Shown here in pieces: positions 6,853-11,701 of a stretch of DNA of 11,701 nucleotides. The notes beneath the pieces were generated by a model that made no database searches, had not been told where the DNA came from, and saw nothing but the letters and a program-made list of their open reading frames with translations. The translations under genes and the position numbers were made by a program. This DNA is from Deltaproteobacteria bacterium. GTDB lineage: Bacteria > Myxococcota > XYA12-FULL-58-9 > JAUUZB01. Numbering within the stretch: the stretch's first letter is position 1; every line of letters starts with the position of its first letter. The stretch covers positions 1-11,701 of the forward strand of contig JAUUZB010000034.1 of NCBI GenBank assembly GCA_030590185.1, given 5' to 3'.

Positions 6853-8112
6853 TCAGGCTGCACGGGCCTGTGAATTTTCTTCAGTCTTGTCTTGATCGTT
6901 CGCCCATTTTGGGGAATCGCCGAGCACTGGCATCCGCAGGACGACCCAACGGAACACCCAGATCTCGGTGAAGATCACGGCGAGGGTGATGGCGATCTCC
7001 ATCCAGGACGGTACGTAGCGGTTGGTCTCGTACCATTTGAAGGCGATCACAGAGACATTGAGGCGGTTGATGATGATGCCGATGAGCGACCAGGCAGCGG
7101 CGATACGGATGGCGTTGAGATGGCGTTTGCGGGCTCCATAGACGAACAGGAACATCGGCGCTGCCACAAACCCTACGACCTCGAGCACCCACCACAGGAA
7201 CATGCCGTCGCCCATGTGGACCCACCGTTGGCCATGAATGAAGACCAGGACCACCATGAACAGGTAGACGAACATGGCGCCGCCACAGATACGCGCCAAC
7301 CCCACCAGGATGCCCGGGTGGGCGCGGTCGGCTTCAGCGCTTACGCGGTGATGGAATACCTTGTGGCTGATGCTGCCTTCGAAGATGACCATCGACAGGC
7401 CAGCGAAGGTGCTCGACACGAAGAACAGGATGGGGATGAACTCGGAGTACCACAGGGGGTGGATTTTGGGCTTGGCCATCAGGAACAGCGCGCCCAAGCC
7501 CGATTGGTGCAAGGTGGACAGGGTGATGCCGAAGATCACGGCGCCAATGGTCGCCGCGAGGAGGACCTTACGCACCCGCTTCCAGCCCAGCCACTCGGCG
7601 ATAGCCGGCGAGAACTCGAGGAACTCGGCGATCATGTAGAGCATGAAGTGCCAGGCGACCAGAAACAACACCGAGCTGACGCCAAAGGAGTTGCCGATGA
7701 CCGGGTTGATCACGTTCCAGGGCCGGCCCAAGTCCAGGAGCAGCGCGCCGGCATAGAACATATAGGCGAGCAAGCCGTTGAGGACCGTAGCGCGAACGAT
7801 GGTGTGATACTTCTCCGAGCGCAGGACATAAACCAGGAAGGTGACGACATAGGCGCCGCCCGCAAAGGCGACCCCGGTAACGACGTCGAAGCCAATCCAA
7901 ATCCCCCAGGGATAGGCTTGGGACAGGTTGGTGACCGCGCTGAGCCCAAAGGCAAAGCGAATGACGATGAGAACCGCCCCGAGGAGGATGATCCCCCCGG
8001 AGATGAGGTTGAATGGGGTGAGGAGCTTGCCCTTGGGCTTCATCTCCTTGAGGATGAAGCGAGCGAATTGGCGGAGCTCTTCAGAGAAGTTGGGTCTTGC
8101 TTGGGTCGTCAT
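6853..8112 (-). CDS. HybB/NrfD-family integral membrane subunit (quinone-interacting)
   Basis: 419 aa. The frame extends to 8157, but ATG at 8112 has a near-perfect GAGGAGG six bases upstream and begins one base after the upstream stop, so I use it. About ten hydrophobic helices are visible (roughly 38-55, 71-97, 107-126, 145-168, 183-205, 222-248, 271-293, 303-325, 334-355, 369-392). Motifs match HybB of hydrogenase-2: GLSAVTNLSQAYPWGIWIG (56-74), DLGRPWN (127-133), STLHQSGLG (199-207) and HPLWYSEFIPILF (218-230). NrfD-family proteins exchange electrons, and sometimes couple protons, between the quinone pool and a periplasmic Fe-S partner, which would be the adjacent HybA-like protein. No Ni-Fe hydrogenase subunit is in this window, so the electron donor or acceptor is unknown. 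The C-terminal tail (ANDQDKTEENSQ) is hydrophilic. Confidence 0.94.
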   Translation of the reverse strand: MTTQARPNFSEELRQFARFILKEMKPKGKLLTPFNLISGGIILLGAVLIVIRFAFGLSAVTNLSQAYPWGIWIGFDVVTGVAFAGGAYVVTFLVYVLRSEKYHTIVRATVLNGLLAYMFYAGALLLDLGRPWNVINPVIGNSFGVSSVLFLVAWHFMLYMIAEFLEFSPAIAEWLGWKRVRKVLLAATIGAVIFGITLSTLHQSGLGALFLMAKPKIHPLWYSEFIPILFFVSSTFAGLSMVIFEGSISHKVFHHRVSAEADRAHPGILVGLARICGGAMFVYLFMVVLVFIHGQRWVHMGDGMFLWWVLEVVGFVAAPMFLFVYGARKRHLNAIRIAAAWSLIGIIINRLNVSVIAFKWYETNRYVPSWMEIAITLAVIFTEIWVFRWVVLRMPVLGDSPKWANDQDKTEENSQARAA

Positions 8113-8113
8113 T

Positions 8114-8965
8114 CTATTCCTCCTCGTCAGCATCGTGTCTCGTGGCGCGGCTGACACCGAGGAGGAATCCTGGCCACATTAGAAGGACGATCGGCACCGA
8201 ATAGAGAAAACCGGTGGTCAGCTCGGGGTAGGATTCCGTACCGAGGTCGGTGCGGAAACCGAGCTTTTCGAACGGCACCGCCGACAAGTAGAGGAGACCG
8301 GTGCCACCCGCTTCGTGCTCGCCATAGATGTGAGAGACGTAGGAACCGGGGTTCTGGTAGATGCGTTGTTTGGCGATCTCGAGCAGCTCGGTGCGTTTGC
8401 CGTAGACGATCGCCTCTTCCGGGCACTCTTCCACGCACGCCGGCTGCTCGCCTTCTTTCAGGTCTTCCCAACACATGCGGCACTTCTGTATCCGCGGGTT
8501 GAGGCTGTCGTACTCGAACTTTGGAATGTCAAAGGGACAGGACAACATGCAGAAGCGACAGCCCATGCATTTGTCCTCACGCCAGACGACGGGGCCCTCG
8601 TCGGTCTTGATCATCGCCTTGGTGAGACACGCTGAGGCACAAGCCGGTTGGGCGCAGTGCATGCAGGCCTTGCGAGCGAAGATCTCTTCGCCGTCGACCT
8701 CGGTGCGATTGATCACCATCCACTGCGTCTCGCTGGTGTTGCGCACGACTTCGAAAACCGTGTCGTCGCCGGTATCAACCTCGGGGAGATTGTGGCGGGT
8801 GGCGCACGCCTCCTCGCAGGCGCGGCACCCAACGCACAGGGTCGTGTCCACGAGAATGGCGTAGGTGTCCTGGGGAGCCTCTTTGGCCTGGGCTGTAAGG
8901 GCTCCGGAGGCGCAGACCGTTCCTGCCGCCGTGCCCATCGTCTTGAGAAATGACCGCCTGTCCAT
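8114..8965 (-). CDS. Tat-exported four-[4Fe-4S] ferredoxin-like subunit (HybA-like)
   Basis: 283 aa; ATG 8965. The N-terminus MDRRSFLKTMG carries a twin-arginine motif, followed by an Ala/Gly-rich hydrophobic stretch, so it should fold with its clusters and be exported by Tat. Four cysteine groups bind four [4Fe-4S] clusters: C44/47/50/54, C101/104/109/113, C133/136/139/143 and C162/165/177/181, the last with the wide CxxC-N11-C gap typical of HybA/DmsB-type proteins. A C-terminal hydrophobic helix (about 252-272, GFLYSVPIVLLMWPGFLLGV) anchors it as in HybA. It should pass electrons between a periplasmic partner and the NrfD-like protein encoded next. The ribosome-binding site AGGAG lies 11 nt upstream, a little far. 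The gene follows a sigma54-type promoter (9027-9012) by a leader of about 36 nt. Confidence 0.94.
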   Translation of the reverse strand: MDRRSFLKTMGTAAGTVCASGALTAQAKEAPQDTYAILVDTTLCVGCRACEEACATRHNLPEVDTGDDTVFEVVRNTSETQWMVINRTEVDGEEIFARKACMHCAQPACASACLTKAMIKTDEGPVVWREDKCMGCRFCMLSCPFDIPKFEYDSLNPRIQKCRMCWEDLKEGEQPACVEECPEEAIVYGKRTELLEIAKQRIYQNPGSYVSHIYGEHEAGGTGLLYLSAVPFEKLGFRTDLGTESYPELTTGFLYSVPIVLLMWPGFLLGVSRATRHDADEEE

Positions 8966-9010
8966 ACTGCTCTGAGCTCCTGCGTTGCGCGATGTCTATG
9001 ACCGGACACA

Positions 9011-9027
9011 TTGCAAAACGCAGGCCA
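9011..9027 (-). promoter_or_regulatory. Sigma54 (-24/-12) promoter for the HybA-like operon
   Basis: The minus strand reads TGGCCT-GCGTT-TTGCAA. The invariant GG (9026-9025) and GC (9014-9013) are exactly 12 bp apart, as required, and the -12 box TTGCA is perfect. The -24 box differs from TGGCAC at the last two bases. The predicted start of transcription is near 9001, giving a leader of about 36 nt before the ATG at 8965. Confidence 0.75.
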
Positions 9028-9083
9028 TCGATGACGCAGGGCGCCGGAGGGTGGGCCGATGGCTTGTAAGTCATTGTTATAAC

Positions 9084-9113
9084 TGTCTATTTTTGTCGAT
9101 TTTTGTCTATTGG
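9084..9113 (+). repeat. Triple direct repeat TGTCKATTKK with 10-bp period
   Basis: TGTCTATTTT, TGTCGATTTT and TGTCTATTGG follow one another with no gap, so each TGTC lies one DNA turn from the next. The core resembles the half-site TGTCGA of the palindromes further right. It lies about 83-112 bp upstream of the predicted start of the HybA-like operon. It may be a row of half-sites or a bent DNA element. Confidence 0.6.
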
Positions 9114-9127
9114 GCTCGATCCAATAG
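9107..9127. repeat. Inverted repeat CTATTGG-N7-CCAATAG
   Basis: A perfect 7-bp inverted repeat around 7 bases. It overlaps the third unit of the 10-bp repeat. It could be an operator for another dimeric regulator or a small hairpin. No regulator family can be named from the sequence. Confidence 0.5.
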
Positions 9128-9157
9128 CGTCCTGAGCTATCTTGCGAAGGCGAAAAG

Positions 9158-9174
9158 TGTCGAAAATCTCGACA
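9158..9174. promoter_or_regulatory. Palindrome TGTCGA-N5-TCGACA, candidate enhancer site 1
   Basis: A perfect 6-bp inverted repeat with a 5-bp spacer. It lies about 165 bp upstream of the predicted HybA-like start of transcription and about 254 bp upstream of that of the kinase operon, within the usual range for sigma54 activators. Confidence 0.6.
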
Positions 9175-9179
9175 GTGGG

Positions 9180-9196
9180 TGTTGAATTTCTCGATT
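9180..9196. promoter_or_regulatory. Related palindrome TGTTGA-N5-TCGATT, candidate enhancer site 2
   Basis: This shares the layout of site 1 with changes at the outer positions. Its centre is 22 bp from that of site 1, about two helical turns, so two activator dimers could sit side by side on the same face. It is the weakest of the three as an inverted repeat. Confidence 0.42.
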
Positions 9197-9270
9197 TCCC
9201 TTTACAGGCTGCGAATATCTAAATAATTCAAGGCACATGTGCGCCCGGGAAACTCAGCCCTGGAGATTGC

Positions 9271-9287
9271 TGTTGAATTATTCGACA
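9271..9287. promoter_or_regulatory. Related palindrome TGTTGA-N5-TCGACA, candidate enhancer site 3
   Basis: Same 6-5-6 design as site 1 with one mismatch between the arms. It lies about 141 bp upstream of the predicted start of the kinase operon, so it is the nearest site to that promoter. Confidence 0.52.
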
Positions 9288-9393
9288 GTCATCGATCAAT
9301 CGGGTTCGTTGGGTTGCCGGTCCGCCAGACGTGACAGGGCCCCTGAGGGAATGAGAGCCATCCTGACCAGGCTTGGCGCCTGATGGCGTGGGT

Positions 9394-9409
9394 TGGCACC
9401 ATCCTTGCT
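9394..9409 (+). promoter_or_regulatory. Consensus sigma54 (-24/-12) promoter for the haem-kinase operon
   Basis: TGGCAC-CATCC-TTGCT matches the sigma54 consensus TGGCAC-N5-TTGCW fully, with GG and GC 12 bp apart. The predicted start of transcription is near 9420, 43 nt before the ATG at 9463. This promoter shows that the longer upstream frame beginning at 9373 is not the real start of the kinase gene. Confidence 0.85.
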
Positions 9410-9462
9410 ATTTTCGGGTTACCGCGGGGTCGATCTTGGCCCGGCGGTGGGAGAGTTTCGAC

Positions 9463-11127
9463 ATGAGTGGCACGCGCAAGGCACCGCCCATCTACCACAC
9501 ACTTGGCTTCCGTCTGTTGGTGCCCCTGCTGACCATCATCGTCGTGATGTTGGTGGTGTTCGCCATCTTCAGCATTCGTAGCGCCACCGACGAGTGGAGC
9601 CGGTTCGTGGAGAACTGCGCGCGCCGGACGAGCGATCTGGTGGGACGATCCACCCACTATAGTATGTTGCTGAATCGAAAGGAGGAGGTGAGCTACACGA
9701 TTCGCCGGCTCGGCGACAGCCCGGGCGTAGTGAGTATTCGTGTCTACGACAAGAGCGGTCGCGTCGCCTTCTCCGATGATGAACGGGAGGTTGGTACCGC
9801 CGTCAACATCGCGGCTCCCGAGTGTATCGCCTGTCACCCCGGGGGCCGCAGTGAAATAGGCCACCTGCGTCGCGAACAAATACGAAGATTCACCAACTCC
9901 AGCGGTGACTCGATTCTCGGTTTGATCAACCCGATCGAGAACGAACCATCTTGCGCCGGCGCCGAGTGCCACCCCCAGCCGAGCGAGCAGGCGGTGCTCG
10001 GGGTGCTCGACGTACACATGTCGATGTCCTTGATGGAATCCGCCCTTCAAGATGTGCGGACTCAGGTGGCATGGTTCACCCTCCTCATCGTCATCCTGAT
10101 CACTGCAGGCACCGTGGTGTTCTTCCACCTCGTGGTCAACAGACCCATCCGCAAGCTGTTTCGCGGCACCGAGCGCGTCGCAGCGGGGGATCTCGATACC
10201 CACATCGAAACCCACACTAAGGATGAGCTCGGCCAACTCGCTGGTGCCTTTAATCGCATGACCGACGGCCTCAAGAGCGCTCGTGGGGAGCTGACCTCCT
10301 GGTCCGACACTCTCGAGCAGAAGGTCGTGGAGAAGACCGCCGAGCTCGGTCGCGTCCAACGGCACGTCGTGCAAATCGAGAAGATGGCGTCGCTCGGCAA
10401 GCTGTCCGCCACGGTTGCCCACGAGCTCAACAATCCCTTGGCAGGCATTCTCAACTACGCGCGGTTGAGCGAACGTGAGCTCACTGACCTCGACTGCGGA
10501 GCCACGGCCCACGAAGACCTGCGCCGTTTCCTGAGCTTCATCCAAAAGGAGTCGAGCCGTTGCGGCGACATCGTCCGCAACCTCCTGCTCTTTGCCCGGC
10601 CTTCCGGTGGGGAGTTCGCCCCGGCACACCTCGCCGAAATCGTCGATCGCAGCGTCATGCTGGTCCGCCACCACCTCGACATGCACGACATAGACCTCCA
10701 GGTTGATCTCCCCGAGGGGGATGACGAGCTCGTCTGCGACCCCGCTCAGGTGCAGCAGGCGCTCGTCGCGCTCCTGATCAACGCCGTCGAGGCGATGGGA
10801 GCGAACACCGATAGGCGTCTCACCATCCATGCCGAGGTAACAAACGAGACCATGAAGATCCGGGTCACCGACACCGGAGTCGGCATCGCCGAGACCACCC
10901 TGCCCCTCGTGTTCGAGCCCTTCTTCTCCACCAAGGAAAAGGAGAGTGGGGTCGGTCTGGGTCTCGCCGTCGTCTACGGCATCGTCCACCGCCACGGCGG
11001 CCGAATCGAAGTCGAGTCAAAGCTCGGTCGCGGGACCTCCTTCATCATTTCCTTGCCGAGACGCTCCACCGGGCCCAGGGACTCGAGTCCTGAGACGCCG
11101 CCAGCCAGCTCCGACCCATCACAATGA
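9463..11127 (+). CDS. Membrane histidine kinase with a di-haem (CX2CH + CX4CH) periplasmic sensor
   Basis: 554 aa from ATG 9463, with GGGAGAG seven bases upstream and just after a sigma54 promoter. Membrane helices lie near residues 16-38 and 202-225 and enclose a periplasmic domain of about 165 aa. That domain contains CIACH (121-125) and CAGAECH (164-170), a CX2CH and a CX4CH motif, both of which can bind c-type haem. A HAMP linker follows (about 226-278), then a coiled coil, then HisKA with the phospho-acceptor H320 in VAHELNNPLAG, then the ATPase domain: N440 in NAVEA, DTGVGI 470-475, FEPFFSTKE 484-492 and GVGLGL 496-501. All catalytic motifs are present. The haem domain probably senses redox state or a haem ligand in the periplasm (inference). 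The stop overlaps the start of the regulator gene. The C-terminal 20 residues are a Pro/Ser-rich tail. Confidence 0.93.
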   Translation: MSGTRKAPPIYHTLGFRLLVPLLTIIVVMLVVFAIFSIRSATDEWSRFVENCARRTSDLVGRSTHYSMLLNRKEEVSYTIRRLGDSPGVVSIRVYDKSGRVAFSDDEREVGTAVNIAAPECIACHPGGRSEIGHLRREQIRRFTNSSGDSILGLINPIENEPSCAGAECHPQPSEQAVLGVLDVHMSMSLMESALQDVRTQVAWFTLLIVILITAGTVVFFHLVVNRPIRKLFRGTERVAAGDLDTHIETHTKDELGQLAGAFNRMTDGLKSARGELTSWSDTLEQKVVEKTAELGRVQRHVVQIEKMASLGKLSATVAHELNNPLAGILNYARLSERELTDLDCGATAHEDLRRFLSFIQKESSRCGDIVRNLLLFARPSGGEFAPAHLAEIVDRSVMLVRHHLDMHDIDLQVDLPEGDDELVCDPAQVQQALVALLINAVEAMGANTDRRLTIHAEVTNETMKIRVTDTGVGIAETTLPLVFEPFFSTKEKESGVGLGLAVVYGIVHRHGGRIEVESKLGRGTSFIISLPRRSTGPRDSSPETPPASSDPSQ

Positions 11128-11701
11128 GAACCGCTCGAAAGCCAAAACAGATGAAACCTACCGACGCTAACATCTTGATCGTGGACGATGAGTTCTCGGT
11201 CCGCGACTCGCTTCATCACTGGTTTCGCAAGGACGGCTACAACGTGCACGTCGCGGAGAACGGCAGCGAAGCCCTGCGCCGTTTGAAGGAGACCGCCTTC
11301 GACGTCGTGCTCCTCGATATCAAGATGCCGGGGATGGACGGCATCGAGGTGCAGGAGCGCATTCACCAGCTCGACCCCGAGATCGCCGTCATCATGATCA
11401 CGGCGTTTGGATCGGTGGAGACGGCGGTCAACGCCCTCAAGCAGGGCGCCTTCGACTATGTCACCAAACCCGTCGATCCGGACGAGCTCAGCCATCTCGT
11501 CCGCCGAGCCCTGCAGCAACGACGACTCAAGGCCGAGAATACCAAGCTGCGTGAGACCATCGATGAGTTGGTTGGTGGCGATAATCTCATTGGTGACAAC
11601 CCCAAGATGCTCGAGGTGCTCGAGCTGATCAAACACGTCGCTCCCACGGAAGCGACGGTCCTGATCCGCGGCGAGAGCGGCACCGGCAAGGAATTGGTGG
11701 C
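11124..11701 (+). CDS. NtrC-family sigma54 response regulator (partial, cut by window end)
   Basis: The frame starts at ATG 11124, which overlaps the kinase stop (ATGA), or at ATG 11151 (MKPTDANILIVDDE); neither has a clear ribosome-binding site. It runs 192 codons to the window edge. The receiver domain spans about residues 15-130, with the acidic pair D21/D22 in VDDE, the phospho-acceptor D65 in LLDIKMPG, T93 in MITAFGS and K115 in TKP. After a linker the AAA+ sigma54-interaction domain begins: LIGDNPKMLEVLELI, then the Walker A motif GESGTGKE (183-190). The GAFTGA loop and the helix-turn-helix would lie beyond the window. It is surely the partner of the haem kinase, and the two sigma54 promoters next door are its likely targets. 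Confidence 0.95.
   Translation, partial: MRTARKPKQMKPTDANILIVDDEFSVRDSLHHWFRKDGYNVHVAENGSEALRRLKETAFDVVLLDIKMPGMDGIEVQERIHQLDPEIAVIMITAFGSVETAVNALKQGAFDYVTKPVDPDELSHLVRRALQQRRLKAENTKLRETIDELVGGDNLIGDNPKMLEVLELIKHVAPTEATVLIRGESGTGKELV

Larger units (their letters stand above)
8966..9462. other. Divergent control region, no gene
   Basis: This 497-bp stretch separates the HybA-like operon (leftward) from the haem-kinase operon (rightward). Positions about 9069-9240 are much richer in A and T than the surroundings. It holds two opposed sigma54-type promoters, three related palindromes, a 10-bp-phased triple repeat and a separate 7-bp inverted repeat, each listed on its own. GCACATGTGC at 9233-9242 and GTTATAAC at 9076-9083 are short perfect palindromes of unknown meaning. 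The short frames here have no family resemblance or ribosome-binding site worth calling. Confidence 0.85.

Noticed and set aside
6892..8154. Long plus-strand frame (420 codons) opposite the NrfD-like gene
   Set aside because: It is a very hydrophilic, His/Asp/Glu-rich translation that mirrors a membrane protein on the other strand, with no ribosome-binding site or family pattern.
8113..8157. Upstream start of the NrfD-like protein at 8157
   Set aside because: It overlaps the Fe-S gene by 44 bp, while ATG 8112 has a near-perfect GAGGAGG at ideal spacing.
8985..9185. Small plus-strand frame (66 codons) in the divergent control region
   Set aside because: It runs through the HybA-side promoter and the repeats, has no ribosome-binding site and no family resemblance.
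9373..9462. Upstream extension of the haem kinase to 9373
   Set aside because: It would put the sigma54 promoter (9394-9409) inside the coding region. ATG 9463 has a better ribosome-binding site and is directly followed by the membrane helix.
9289..10995. Long minus-strand frame (568 codons) opposite the histidine kinase gene
   Set aside because: It has no recognisable motif, lies wholly opposite a kinase with every catalytic box intact, and crosses the sigma54 promoter. Long antisense frames are expected in GC-rich coding DNA.

Overview
The window is GC-rich and densely packed with genes. It looks like a chromosome segment from a Deltaproteobacteria-like organism, such as a Myxococcota or related anaerobic lineage. 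That is an inference from the gene mix: a PEGA-tailed Ser/Thr kinase, TPR proteins, a PKMT-type methyltransferase tail, a haem-binding histidine kinase with a sigma54-type response regulator, and a HybA/HybB-like electron-transfer module. I saw no mobile element, tRNA, rRNA or CRISPR array.

Layout from left to right. (1) Positions 1-330, plus strand: the last 109 codons of a methyltransferase with a PKMT-type regulatory C-terminus, convergent with the next unit. (2) Positions 6004-360, minus strand: a tight four-gene unit with gaps of 14, 9 and 12 bp. In transcription order it encodes a 742-aa protein of unknown family, a very acidic 286-aa TPR-like protein, a 603-aa membrane Ser/Thr kinase with a PEGA tail, and a 235-aa TPR protein. 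(3) Positions 6089-6122: a strong stem-loop just past the next operon. (4) Positions 8965-6134, minus strand: a three-gene respiratory module. It encodes a Tat-exported protein with four [4Fe-4S] clusters (HybA-like), a ten-helix HybB/NrfD quinone-interacting membrane protein, and a membrane-anchored GcvH-like protein that lacks the lipoyl lysine. No hydrogenase subunit lies in the window. (5) Positions 8966-9462: a partly AT-rich divergent control region. (6) Positions 9463-11701, plus strand: a histidine kinase with a CX2CH and a CX4CH haem motif in its periplasmic domain, overlapping by ATGA with an NtrC-family response regulator cut by the window edge.

The most coherent story is the divergent region. 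It has a consensus sigma54 promoter facing the kinase/regulator genes (9394-9409) and a good sigma54 promoter facing the Fe-S/NrfD/GcvH-like operon (9027-9012). Between them are three related TGTYGA-N5-TCGAYW palindromes, candidate enhancer sites for the regulator. The simplest model is that the haem-containing kinase senses a periplasmic redox state or ligand, phosphorylates the sigma54 activator, and the activator switches on both its own operon and the divergent electron-transfer module.

The four-gene kinase/TPR unit is separate and its function is unknown. Its pairing of an acidic TPR protein with a large basic protein carrying a hydrophobic segment resembles a chaperone and a secreted or membrane-active cargo, but this is only a hypothesis. 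Several start sites are moved here from the longest open frame on the basis of ribosome-binding sites and neighbouring stops (6004, 3761, 8112, 9463).
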